Below are positions 1-7,799 of a stretch of 64,000 bases of DNA, piece after piece (the stretch's first letter is position 1; each line of letters starts with the position of its first letter). The position numbers were made by a program, and so were the translations under genes. The stretch comes from Neisseriaceae bacterium HSC-16F19 (lineage in GTDB: Bacteria; Pseudomonadota; Gammaproteobacteria; Burkholderiales; Neisseriaceae): NCBI RefSeq assembly GCF_024171525.1, contig NZ_JALJZY010000002.1, positions 62,001 to 126,000 on the forward strand. The letters run 5' to 3'. The notes under the pieces are model-generated. The model was not told the origin of the DNA. It did not search any database and saw nothing but the letters and a program-made list of their open reading frames with translations.

Positions 1-477
1 GCCCAGCTGTACTTCATCGCTGCCTTTGTAGAATTGGCTCACCTCTTTGTAGGTGGCCTCCACTTCTTCTTTGGTTATCGGTTGGCTGTTAACCACGGCA
101 GACAAAAAGGCGTGGGTGAGCAGATTGTCTTGGAATGTCGCCCAGTCTTCCTTGAAGCCGGGCTTTTTGTCGTCACCGGCTTTTTTGGCTTCGGCCAAGG
201 CTTCGCTGACAGCGGCTTTAAATTGCGGGTCTTGGTCGATTTTCAAACGCTTGGCTTCCTGAATCATCAGCGTGCGGGTGATCAGGCGCTTGGTGATGTT
301 TTGACGCAATTCCGGCGTATCCTGCAACTGGCCCTGGCTTTCGCGCACAATCAGCTGCACTTGGGTGTCGATGTCTTTGCGGTCGATTTTGGTGCCGTTA
401 ACCGTGGCAACGGTTTGCGCCCACGCGGCAGGGCTGAGGGTGACGGCAATCAGAGTGGCGGCAAGCAGTTTTTTCAT
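1..477 (-). CDS. Parvulin-type peptidylprolyl isomerase, exported (3' end outside window)
   Basis: This is the N-terminal 159 residues of a periplasmic PPIase/foldase of the SurA-PrsA-like kind; the catalytic parvulin domain would follow beyond the window edge. A signal peptide is visible (MKKLLAATLIAVTLSPAAWA, cleavage before QTVATVNG). The mature part begins with the helical SurA_N-like segment containing VNGTKIDRKDID and a charged stretch GDDKKPGFKEDW, and the window ends at YKGSDEVQLG, where the parvulin fold normally starts. The N. meningitidis relative (NMB0345 type) has the same order and similar motifs. An in-frame ATG 9 bases further upstream (484-486) with a weak GAAAG is an alternative start. 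It lies 37 bases downstream of the BolA-like gene and is probably the last gene of the yciB operon. Confidence 0.88.
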   Translation of the reverse strand, partial: MKKLLAATLIAVTLSPAAWAQTVATVNGTKIDRKDIDTQVQLIVRESQGQLQDTPELRQNITKRLITRTLMIQEAKRLKIDQDPQFKAAVSEALAEAKKAGDDKKPGFKEDWATFQDNLLTHAFLSAVVNSQPITKEEVEATYKEVSQFYKGSDEVQLG

Positions 478-514
478 AGGGGTCATCACTTTCACAAACA
501 AGGTTACAGTAAAA

Positions 515-787
515 TCAGGATTGCAGATGTTCGCGGGGCGTCAATGCCTTGATGCTCAAGGCATGGATGCGTGTCGGGAACAGATCGGCGAGGGCGTTTT
601 TGACCAAGCGCTGGCGGTTGATGCGGCTTTGGCCTTCAAAAGTGGCACTGACAATTACCAGACTGAAATGGCCGCCGCCGGTATTGCCGGCATGGCCGAT
701 GTGCAGATGACTGTCGTTTTGCAAATGCAGATGCAGTGGTGAGAGCACCGCCAGACGGCTGCGGATTTCGGCTTCGGTGTTGCTCAT
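515..787 (-). CDS. BolA/IbaG-family protein
   Basis: The 90-residue product has the BolA fold signature: an N-terminal helix (EAEIRSRLAVL), a central conserved stretch around HAGNTGGGHFSLVIVSATFEG, and a C-terminal QRLVKNALADLFPTRIHALSIKALTP segment. BolA proteins partner monothiol glutaredoxins and take part in iron-sulfur cluster handling and stress-related morphology control; that role comes from the family. The start ATG overlaps the stop codon of the upstream YciI-like gene by four bases (ATGA), so the two are translationally coupled. The gene sits between YciI and the periplasmic PPIase, the same order as in pathogenic Neisseria. Confidence 0.9.
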   Translation of the reverse strand: MSNTEAEIRSRLAVLSPLHLHLQNDSHLHIGHAGNTGGGHFSLVIVSATFEGQSRINRQRLVKNALADLFPTRIHALSIKALTPREHLQS

Positions 788-1074
788 GCGGGCAGTACTT
801 TTTTAAACGGGCGGATCAGAATTTCGGCATACACCCCGGCTTCTACATAGGGATCTTCCTGCGCCCAGGCTTCCGCTTCGTCCAAAGAGGGAAAATCAGC
901 CACGATCAGGCTGCCTGAAAAAGCCGCATCGTTATCGGGCAGAGGGTTGGGGCCGGCCAACACCAAGCGGTTTTCGGCTTGCAGGGCCTCCAGGCGGGCC
1001 ACATGGCGCGGGCGCGCTTCCAGGCGGGCTTCGAGGGTATCGTCAGCATCGGTGGCCAGAAACATAAACAGCAT
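784..1074 (-). CDS. YciI-like protein
   Basis: This 96-residue protein belongs to the YciI/YCII family, a small ferredoxin-like fold. It shows the usual features: an N-terminal beta strand MLFMFLATDADDT, an RPRHVARLEALQAENRLVLAGP segment with the conserved His and Gly-Pro, and a C-terminal SGSLIVADFPSLDEAEAWAQEDPY segment. The true function of the family is uncertain. The start codon overlaps the yciB stop (TGATG) and the stop overlaps the BolA-like start, which places it firmly inside a yciB-yciI-bolA operon. Confidence 0.9.
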   Translation of the reverse strand: MLFMFLATDADDTLEARLEARPRHVARLEALQAENRLVLAGPNPLPDNDAAFSGSLIVADFPSLDEAEAWAQEDPYVEAGVYAEILIRPFKKVLPA

Positions 1075-1610
1075 CAGTTTTCTTCTTTCGGTAAATAACG
1101 GCTTAAAAACAGCATTTGCACAATCACAAAGGCCAAGAGCAGACCGGTACTGCCGAAGAGCTTGTAATTAACCCATTGCGCCTCGGTAAAACGGTAGGCC
1201 ACCCACAGATTGATCAGGCCCATGAAAATTAAAAAGCCGACCCAGGCGTAAGCGAGCTTGGGCCAGATGTGTTCCGGCAGCTTTATTTCTTTGCCCATGG
1301 CGGCTTTGAGCGGATTTTTGCCCAAAAGCTGCGCCAAGAGCAGGGCCGCAGACATGGCCCAAAACAGAATGGTGGGCTTCCACATAATAAAATGGGCGTC
1401 TTTAAAGGCAATGGTGGCACCGCCGAAGACCACGATCAGCACCAGACTCAGCCATTGCATGGTTTGCAGTTTGCGGTGTTTCAGCCACAAAAAAGCGGCT
1501 TGAATCACGCCGCCTGCTACGGCCACGGCGGTGGCCCAGACTATATTCTTGGTGGCAACATAGGTGGCGAAAAACAGAATAACCACCAAAAATTCAAACA
1601 AGGCTTTCAT
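1074..1610 (-). CDS. yciB: Inner-membrane septation protein A (YciB/IspZ family)
   Basis: The 178-residue product is a polytopic inner-membrane protein with about five hydrophobic segments. The family motif region includes NPLKAAMGKEIKLPEHIWPK with a conserved central loop, followed by WVGFLIFMGLINLWVAY. YciB proteins interact with cell-elongation and division machinery and affect envelope integrity; the evidence here is family similarity and length. It is the first gene of the minus-strand operon that continues with YciI, BolA and PPIase. The ribosome-binding site in front of the ATG is weak. Confidence 0.92.
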   Translation of the reverse strand: MKALFEFLVVILFFATYVATKNIVWATAVAVAGGVIQAAFLWLKHRKLQTMQWLSLVLIVVFGGATIAFKDAHFIMWKPTILFWAMSAALLLAQLLGKNPLKAAMGKEIKLPEHIWPKLAYAWVGFLIFMGLINLWVAYRFTEAQWVNYKLFGSTGLLLAFVIVQMLFLSRYLPKEEN

Positions 1611-2042
1611 GGTTCAGTGCGTGACAAATTCGGGCAAATGTGAACGAAATTAAGGTGCGCATCATAACAGCAGATAAGGTGTTCTGGCTATACGGCAGTG
1701 CGGGCTGTTGTGGGGCGGGCGGTTTGTCATATCCCTGTATTTGCAGGCTTGGGCGGCGAATATGTATGCAAAATGTTACGTTTTGCAAGTGAAGTGCTGG
1801 AAAATTGGCACAAAAACGGCATAAATTTACCCGTAAAGTGGCAACGGTGCTCAGAAAACGTTATGATGACACCGTTAAAACCTTTAAGGGGCGCGCTTTT
1901 GCCATCGTGCGGATGATTCCGCCACGGCATGTGTCCGGCAGGTTATTCCCGTTTTTAAGTTTATTTTCAGGCAGGCTGTCTGTGTACAGGCCTGCCGTCA
2001 CAGTATTTCGGACTACCCCGTGCACGGGGTTGGGAGACACAG
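1611..2042. other. Divergent intergenic region between yciB and tspA
   Basis: This 432-base stretch separates the divergently transcribed yciB and tspA genes and must hold both promoters. I see no convincing protein-coding gene; the small frames inside lack ribosome-binding sites and family features. The only clear structure is the palindrome just before tspA, listed separately. Confidence 0.5.
2015..2030. promoter_or_regulatory. 16-base perfect palindrome next to the tspA ribosome-binding site
   Basis: ACCCCGTGCACGGGGT is a perfect palindrome ending two bases before the GGGAGA Shine-Dalgarno and 13 bases before the TTG start of tspA. It could be an operator or fold in the mRNA beside the ribosome-binding site. 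Function is inference only. Confidence 0.35.
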
Positions 2043-4373
2043 TTGAAACAGCATCATTCGATTAAAGTCATTGCGGCATCTTTGCTGACCGCTGCATCTT
2101 TGCAGGCCTTTGCCGGTTTGGGCAGCCTGAGCGTGCATTCTGCCTTGGGCGAGCCTTTTTCCGGCAGCATCGTGGTGACCGGTGAGGAAGCCAAAGTGCT
2201 GCTGAACCAGAAAGGTTCCGCACGCGTAGGCGGCGCGCCTTTGAACGTGAGTGTGCGCAAACAGGGCAATAATGCCGTGGTATATCTGCGTTCCAGCCAG
2301 AAAATCAATGATCCGCTGTTGAGTTTCAGTCTGACTGTCGGCCAGCAGGGCCGTCAATACACCGCCTTGCTGGATCCGGCCGAATACCGCCGTGCAGCAC
2401 CGGCACCCCGCGGCGGCAGCGCTGTGGAAAAACGTGCCGCACCGGAACGTGACCGCAAAGCACAAAGCCGCACCGAACAGCGCAACAAAAAAGCCGCCGC
2501 ACCCGCCAAGAGCAGCGGCAGCAATGCTTCCGTGGTATTTACCGGCGAACAATACACCCCGCAAAGCGGCGAGCACCTCATCGACATCGCCCAAAAATTC
2601 CAGCCCGAAGGCCTGAGCCTGCGCCAAACCGTGAATGCACTGGTCAAAGCCAATCCGCGCGCCTTCCGTAACGGTAATCCCGATTTTATGTACCGCGACG
2701 TACCGCTGGTGATTCCGACTGCCGAGCAACTGCGCCAACTGGCCCAGCCCAATGCCGATGTACGCCGTATTGCCCAGCAGTCTGCCGGACAACAGCCCGC
2801 GGCTGAAAGCAAACCGCCGGTAGCGCCGCCTGCCGAAACACCGCCGGCACCGCAAACACCCGCTGAAACCGCGCCCGCTCCGGAAGCACCGCCGGTAGCT
2901 GTGCCTTCCGCACCCGAAGAGAGCGTGCCGCCGGCCGCATCCGTACCGGAAATGCAGGCATCTGCCGAAGCACCGGTAGTGGCTTCCGAGCCTGAAACTG
3001 TACCGGTTGCCCCGCCGCAAACCGCGCCAGACACTCCCGTACAGCCGCAGGTTCAAGCAGAGGAAGGCAATTTCTTCTCCGAACTTCTGGGCGACAACTG
3101 GTATCTGTACTTGGGCGGTGCTGCCGCCTTGCTGCTGCTGTTGGCCGGTCTGGCGCTGAAACGCCGTCAGGGCGGTGGCGGCGAAGAGGCTGCTGCTGCG
3201 GCTCCGGTCTTACCTGCCGGTGGTGCGGATGAGGCAGATGAAGACGATATCGTCTTTGAATCCGATGTGGCCGCGCCCGCAACCACAGCGGCACCGGCAG
3301 TCCAAGCAGCTCCGGCTGCTGCAACGGCTCCGGCGGCATCGCAAGCCGAACAGGACGGTGACGAGTGGGATTGGCTCGCCGATGCGGCCCAACAAAGCCA
3401 AGACAAACTGGGTGACACCAAGTTGTCTGCAAGTCCTTCTACTGCTGCTGTGACAACTGCCGGTGCGGCTGCTTTGGGTGCCGGTGCTGTTCATGCTGCA
3501 AGCGCTGCCTCTTCCGACGAAGACTGGATGTCTTTTGCCAAAGAAATCGACTCCCCTGCAGCAGCGACGGTACAGGTGACAGGTGCTGAGGTAGCGTCGG
3601 AAGCAGTGGAAGAAGAATGGGTATGGGTTGAAGAGGAAGATCCCGCTATTGCTGCGATGGCCGAAGAAGCGGTTCCGTCGGCTAATTTTGCTGCAGAGCC
3701 TGATCTGGCAAACACCCTTCCCGCTGGTGATACGGCACAGTTTGACTGGCCGGAATCGACGGATGTGGTTGCAGACACTGTTCCTGCAGATGATGCCGCT
3801 TGGTTGGATGGTGAGGAAAAGGTTACACAAGCTGATTTGACTGCCGAAGCAGACGAAGCGTTGGATTGGTCCGTTGATTCGTTGGATAGCGGCGTATCTT
3901 TTGAGACCAAGGCTACCGAGCCGGCAGCTGATGCGCTACAGCGCCAAGCCTTTGCGGCCAGTGGTGAAGATTTGGCTGTTGTTGATCTGGATTGGGATGC
4001 CTTGGAAGAAGCCGACAGTGTCGACACTACTGTGTCCGTTCCCGAAGTGCAGGCTTCTGAAGACGTATTTGCGGCAGCTGACTTTGATTTTGAAGCACCG
4101 GCTGTAACTGAGGTGCCTGATTTTGAGCAGAGTCAACAGGCTGCTGCTGATATTCCAGCATTTGCCGATACTGCTGCTGCCCCGGTTGCACCGACTGCTG
4201 CAGAAACTGTTCAGTTGACGGTACCGATGGAAGCCAAGCTGGAACTGGCGCAGATGTATCTGGAAATCGACGACGCGCAAACCGCCCGCAAAACCTTGCA
4301 GGAGCTGGTACAGGAAGCCGATGGCGAAGTTTTGGCCAAAGCACGTTCCCTGCTGCAACAGCTGGGCGAATAA
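2043..4373 (+). CDS. tspA: FimV/TspA-family envelope protein
   Basis: The 776-residue protein has the FimV architecture: a signal peptide (residues 1-24, ending LQAFA), an N-terminal beta-rich FimV domain (GLGSLSVHSALGEPFSGSI), a LysM-like peptidoglycan-binding segment at about 170-230, a Pro/Ala/Glu-rich linker, one transmembrane helix near residues 352-374 (LYLGGAAALLLLLAGLALK), a very acidic cytoplasmic region, and a C-terminal TPR-like FimV domain (LELAQMYLEIDDAQTARKTL). FimV proteins support type IV pilus function and polar organisation; the neisserial homologue is TspA. The start is TTG at 2043, supported by GGGAGA eight bases upstream; no in-frame ATG lies nearby. A strong terminator follows. 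Confidence 0.93.
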   Translation: MKQHHSIKVIAASLLTAASLQAFAGLGSLSVHSALGEPFSGSIVVTGEEAKVLLNQKGSARVGGAPLNVSVRKQGNNAVVYLRSSQKINDPLLSFSLTVGQQGRQYTALLDPAEYRRAAPAPRGGSAVEKRAAPERDRKAQSRTEQRNKKAAAPAKSSGSNASVVFTGEQYTPQSGEHLIDIAQKFQPEGLSLRQTVNALVKANPRAFRNGNPDFMYRDVPLVIPTAEQLRQLAQPNADVRRIAQQSAGQQPAAESKPPVAPPAETPPAPQTPAETAPAPEAPPVAVPSAPEESVPPAASVPEMQASAEAPVVASEPETVPVAPPQTAPDTPVQPQVQAEEGNFFSELLGDNWYLYLGGAAALLLLLAGLALKRRQGGGGEEAAAAAPVLPAGGADEADEDDIVFESDVAAPATTAAPAVQAAPAAATAPAASQAEQDGDEWDWLADAAQQSQDKLGDTKLSASPSTAAVTTAGAAALGAGAVHAASAASSDEDWMSFAKEIDSPAAATVQVTGAEVASEAVEEEWVWVEEEDPAIAAMAEEAVPSANFAAEPDLANTLPAGDTAQFDWPESTDVVADTVPADDAAWLDGEEKVTQADLTAEADEALDWSVDSLDSGVSFETKATEPAADALQRQAFAASGEDLAVVDLDWDALEEADSVDTTVSVPEVQASEDVFAAADFDFEAPAVTEVPDFEQSQQAAADIPAFADTAAAPVAPTAAETVQLTVPMEAKLELAQMYLEIDDAQTARKTLQELVQEADGEVLAKARSLLQQLGE

Positions 4374-4394
4374 GCCGCCACAGCCGTGCCCGAC

Positions 4395-4421
4395 AAACGC
4401 CCGCCTTGTGCGGGCGTTTTT
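4395..4421 (+). terminator. Rho-independent terminator of tspA
   Basis: A perfect 10-bp stem (AAACGCCCGC / GCGGGCGTTT) with a 5-base loop is followed by further T residues, 21 bases after the tspA stop codon. Confidence 0.9.
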
Positions 4422-4498
4422 GGTTACAGCAAGGCGGTTTTATTTTTCGGCAGATACGGCGGCATACGCTGCAAGGCCGTATAGTTTGCTAGAATACG

Positions 4499-4533
4499 GG
4501 CTGCCTGAAAGCATTTAAATTTTTCAGGCAGCC
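4499..4533. repeat. Inverted pair of DNA-uptake sequences upstream of truA
   Basis: GGCTGCCTGAAA and its complement face each other across a 10-base AT-rich loop, about 25 bases before the truA start. It may serve both for DNA uptake and as a weak terminator/attenuator in the truA leader. Confidence 0.7.
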
Positions 4534-4558
4534 TGTCGAATATCTGTTGATTTTGTTC

Positions 4559-5383
4559 ATGAATGCCACCGCCGATACCGCACCTTCCACCCAACGCTGG
4601 GCGCTGACCGTAGCTTACGACGGCGCCCATTTTCACGGCTGGCAAAAACAGCCGGACGATTTGTACACCATCCAGCAGGTGCTGGAAGCGGCCATTTCCA
4701 CGGTGGCGGCGGAAAAAATCCATATCGTGGTGGCCGGGCGCACCGATGCCGGGGTGCATGCCACCGCGCAAATCATCCATTTCGACACCACGGCCATACG
4801 GCCGGTAGAGGCGTGGATACGCGGTGTTAACAGTGCGGTGGACAAGCATGTGCGCGTGCTGGCCGCGCAAACGGTGGCGCCGCATTTTCATGCCCGTTTC
4901 GATGCCTTCGGCCGCCGTTACCGCTATCTGCTGGAATCGTCGCGCGTACGCGCGCCGGTGCTGCGCGGACGGGTGGGGTGGACGCATCTGCCTTTGGATA
5001 TGGACAGCATGCGCGCAGCCGCCGCCATGCTGGTGGGCGAGCATGATTTTTCCAGCTTCCGCTCTTCCGACTGCCAGGCCAAATCGCCGGTAAAGACTTT
5101 GTATGCAGTGCGGCTTTCAGGCAGCCCTGAGCTGATGGCGCTGGATTTGCACGGCAATGCCTTTGTGCACAATATGGTGCGCAATATCGTCGGTGCCTTG
5201 GTGTATGTGGGTTGCGGCAAATTGAGTGTGACCGGATTTGCCGATTTGCTGGCGGAAAAAAGCCGCCGTCGGGCGCCGCCCACTTTTATGCCCGACGGCC
5301 TGTATCTGACCGGGGTCGATTACCCGCCCGAATTCGGTTTGCCTACGCCGTCGCTACCCGCCTGGCTGTGGCCGGATTTATAA
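4559..5383 (+). CDS. truA: tRNA pseudouridine(38-40) synthase
   Basis: The product (274 residues from this ATG) matches TruA, which converts uridines 38-40 of the tRNA anticodon arm to pseudouridine. The family motif GRTDAGVHA contains the catalytic aspartate, here about residue 63. Other landmarks are VAYDGAHFHGWQKQ near the N-terminus, FDAFGRRYRYLLE in the middle and the C-terminal APPTFMPDGLYL motif that closes most TruA proteins. A TTG four codons upstream could be used but neither start has a clear ribosome-binding site; the ATG was preferred. The next gene starts 12 bases after the stop, so they may be co-transcribed. Confidence 0.95.
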   Translation: MNATADTAPSTQRWALTVAYDGAHFHGWQKQPDDLYTIQQVLEAAISTVAAEKIHIVVAGRTDAGVHATAQIIHFDTTAIRPVEAWIRGVNSAVDKHVRVLAAQTVAPHFHARFDAFGRRYRYLLESSRVRAPVLRGRVGWTHLPLDMDSMRAAAAMLVGEHDFSSFRSSDCQAKSPVKTLYAVRLSGSPELMALDLHGNAFVHNMVRNIVGALVYVGCGKLSVTGFADLLAEKSRRRAPPTFMPDGLYLTGVDYPPEFGLPTPSLPAWLWPDL

Positions 5384-5395
5384 AGGAGTTGAGCT

Positions 5396-6739
5396 ATGCG
5401 CCGCAGCGCACCCGTCATTATTATTATTGTCTTTGTTTTGGCCTTGGTATTGGCACTCTGGGTTTTGCCGCGCACATTCAAACAGGCGGATATTCGTGCC
5501 GCCGCAGAAGACATTGCCTTGCTGGAGGCGGAAGACCCGGCACCACCGCCGGGTGCGCGCAATCTGTTTAATGCTTTGTGGCTGCTGCCCTACAATATTG
5601 CGGCTGGGGAAGAAGAGGCACTCATGCGCGAGTACGGTGAGGCGCTGATGTACAGCCATGATGTGCCGCAGGCTTTGGCATCACGGCGTTGGAATGAAGA
5701 AGATTTGCGCCAACTGGCTTGCACCGACAATGAGCAGCAAAGCTGTCTGGAGCATATCCGCCAGCGGCTGCCTGAATATCAGACCTTATTGCAGCAATAC
5801 CGGCCTTTGATTGAGCACATCGATACCTTGGCCGACTATGAGGTCTTGCACAGCGGTGATTGGCTCAAACGCTCCGATGCAGCCCAAGACCCCGTGCCGT
5901 CCTACCAATACCTGTTTCTCGGCCGCAATGCCGCCATGGCCGAATATCTGGGCGGCGATACCGCCGCCGCCGTGCAGCGCAGCTGCCGTCAAATCAAGCT
6001 GGGGCATACTTTGGCGGCGCAAGGCGATAATCTGATTACCGCCATGATCGGCAATGCACTGATGGACCGTAATCTGTCCTGGCTGGCGCAGATGCTGGCC
6101 GAACAGCCGCAATGGGCACACAAGCTGCCGCAAAGCTGCGGGGCGGTATTGGATACATCCATGGCGGCAGAGTCCCTCACCCTGTGTCGTGCCATGAAAG
6201 GCGAATACCGTCTGATGAGCAACCTGCTGGCCCGTATGGCCAATTCTGATGATGAGGCGGAAGTACAAGGCGCGAAACAGGCGGGCAAGCTGGCGCGCTG
6301 GTTGAAGATGGATTGGGATGCCGAACATAGCCAAGTATTGGCTGCGCGCCGAGTGGCTCCTTATTGCGGGGCGCAAGTGCAGGCTTGGGCCGAGCAGGAT
6401 GCTGCCGAGCGGGTGGTATTGCCGCTGTCGGATAAGCGCACCCGCTGGGCCTGCCTGCACAATATTGTCGGTTGCAGTGCGTATTTAATCGGTGATTCCG
6501 ACTACGATCAATACCGCCTGCGTTTGGCCGATACCGAAATGCGCCGTCGTGCCGTACAGGCCGCCGTGGCGGTACACAGGCTGCCTGAAAATGCCGATGC
6601 TGCCGCCATTGATGCCGCTTTGGCGCCCTATCACAGCCCGTCACGCCGCCTGCAATGGGATGAGCAGACGGCCAGTATCCGCTATCCGGTGTACAGCGAA
6701 GCGCAGCAAGGCAAAAACAGCATACCGCTACAACCTTAA
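5396..6739 (+). CDS. Membrane-anchored protein of unknown function
   Basis: I do not recognise this 447-residue protein. It starts with a single strong hydrophobic helix (VIIIIVFVLALVLALWVLP, residues 7-25) that should anchor it in the inner membrane with the bulk in the periplasm. The rest is helical and rich in Ala, Leu and Gln, with six or more cysteines (for example LACTDNEQQSCLEHIRQ) that could form disulfides in the periplasm. No catalytic motif was seen. A good GGAG ribosome-binding site precedes the ATG. It lies between truA and trpF with very short gaps (12 and 10 bases), so a truA-orf-trpF transcript is likely. Confidence 0.75.
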   Translation: MRRSAPVIIIIVFVLALVLALWVLPRTFKQADIRAAAEDIALLEAEDPAPPPGARNLFNALWLLPYNIAAGEEEALMREYGEALMYSHDVPQALASRRWNEEDLRQLACTDNEQQSCLEHIRQRLPEYQTLLQQYRPLIEHIDTLADYEVLHSGDWLKRSDAAQDPVPSYQYLFLGRNAAMAEYLGGDTAAAVQRSCRQIKLGHTLAAQGDNLITAMIGNALMDRNLSWLAQMLAEQPQWAHKLPQSCGAVLDTSMAAESLTLCRAMKGEYRLMSNLLARMANSDDEAEVQGAKQAGKLARWLKMDWDAEHSQVLAARRVAPYCGAQVQAWAEQDAAERVVLPLSDKRTRWACLHNIVGCSAYLIGDSDYDQYRLRLADTEMRRRAVQAAVAVHRLPENADAAAIDAALAPYHSPSRRLQWDEQTASIRYPVYSEAQQGKNSIPLQP

Positions 6740-6749
6740 AGAGATATAT

Positions 6750-7370
6750 ATGTCTGTCCGTAGCAAAATCTGCGGCATTACCCGCCCGGAAGACGCCGTG
6801 GCCGCCGCCCGTTTGGGCGCTGACGCCATCGGTCTGGTGTTTTACGCAGGCAGCAAACGCCATGTCGATATCCCAACCGCCCAAATCATCGTGGCCGCTT
6901 TGCCGCCCTTGGTGAGTGTGGTGGGGCTGTTTGTTAATGCCACAGCCGCCGAAGTGCAAACCGTATTGACCCAGGTGCCGCTGGATGTGCTGCAATTTCA
7001 CGGCGATGAAGACGATGACTTTTGCCGCCAATTTGCACGGCCCTATCTGAAAGCGGTGCGGGTGCAGAGTGCCGACGATATTCAGGCAGCCTGCACGCGT
7101 TTTCCCGGTGCGCGTGCCTTATTGTTTGATGCCTACCACCCGCAGGCTTATGGCGGTACCGGCCACAGCTTTGACTGGACATTATTGCCGTCCGCATTAC
7201 CCAAGCCTTGGGTATTGGCCGGCGGTCTCACACCCGACAATGTGGCGCAAGCCATTGCCGTCAGCGGTGCGGCGGCAGTGGATGTGTCCGGCGGTGTAGA
7301 AAGTGCGCCGGGCATCAAAGATGCGGGTAAAATGGCGGCCTTTCTGCAGGCCGTGCGTTTGGCTGCCTGA
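6750..7370 (+). CDS. trpF: Phosphoribosylanthranilate isomerase
   Basis: TrpF performs the Amadori rearrangement of phosphoribosylanthranilate in tryptophan synthesis. The 206-residue product starts with SKICGIT, which carries the catalytic cysteine (residue 8), and ends with the phosphate-binding and catalytic AVDVSGGVESAPGIKD segment; LVGLFVNA-like and LQFHGDE motifs lie between. The ATG at 6750 has AAAGAG upstream; a longer open frame starting at 6492 lies inside the previous gene and is not used. The stop codon TGA is part of a GGCTGCCTGAA uptake word. trpB follows after a 430-base repeat-bearing gap, without trpA in the window. Confidence 0.96.
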   Translation: MSVRSKICGITRPEDAVAAARLGADAIGLVFYAGSKRHVDIPTAQIIVAALPPLVSVVGLFVNATAAEVQTVLTQVPLDVLQFHGDEDDDFCRQFARPYLKAVRVQSADDIQAACTRFPGARALLFDAYHPQAYGGTGHSFDWTLLPSALPKPWVLAGGLTPDNVAQAIAVSGAAAVDVSGGVESAPGIKDAGKMAAFLQAVRLAA

Positions 7371-7799
7371 ACCCTTGGTTTAAGGCTGCCTGAAAATACA
7401 AGCTGATGCTGCTTTGTTGTATACATTTCTCCACGTTGCACTTTGCGCTTCATGGCCGCGCAGCCACCTTCTTTTCTTTGCGCCGCCAAAGAAAAGAAGG
7501 CAAAAGAAAGGCGGCCGCGGTTGCAGGTTTGCTGCGCAAACTTCCCTCACTGCGCACGGTTTTTCGGGCGGGCAACAACTCGCAGCTGCGCTGCTCAAAC
7601 AGATTTGCCCTTGTTCCCCGAAAAACCGCGCTCCGTTCGGCTGCGCCAGCGGGAATGGCTGTAGCCGTAAACGTGCTTGAATTAAAATACCAGCATCTAA
7701 ACCGAATACAAATCCAAACGTTTCAGGTAGCCTAATAGTTGGGTAGATACCTATATAATCTGTGGATTCCGATTAAGACAATTAAATAGAAAACAAATT
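7371..7799. repeat. Non-coding repeat block between trpF and trpB
   Basis: This 429-base gap contains a perfect 14-bp stem-loop (7467-7500, CCTTCTTTTCTTTG / CAAAGAAAAGAAGG around CGCCGC) followed by a long imperfect inverted repeat whose arms are GGTTTTTCGGG near 7559 and CCCCGAAAAACC near 7617. The same type of TTCTTTTCTTTG hairpin followed by Phe/Lys/Arg-rich spurious frames recurs in many proteobacterial intergenic regions, so I treat the open frames here as non-coding. A TATAAT box at 7754-7759 is a possible trpB promoter -10, but no good -35 is at the right distance. Confidence 0.6.

Noticed and set aside
6492..6749. Upstream in-frame extension of trpF from 6492
   Set aside because: It overlaps the 3' end of the preceding gene; the ATG at 6750 has a ribosome-binding site and matches the TrpF N-terminus.
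7414..7680. Lys/Arg/Phe-rich open frames between trpF and trpB
   Set aside because: They are translations of a structured intergenic repeat, occur in several overlapping frames, and have no ribosome-binding site.
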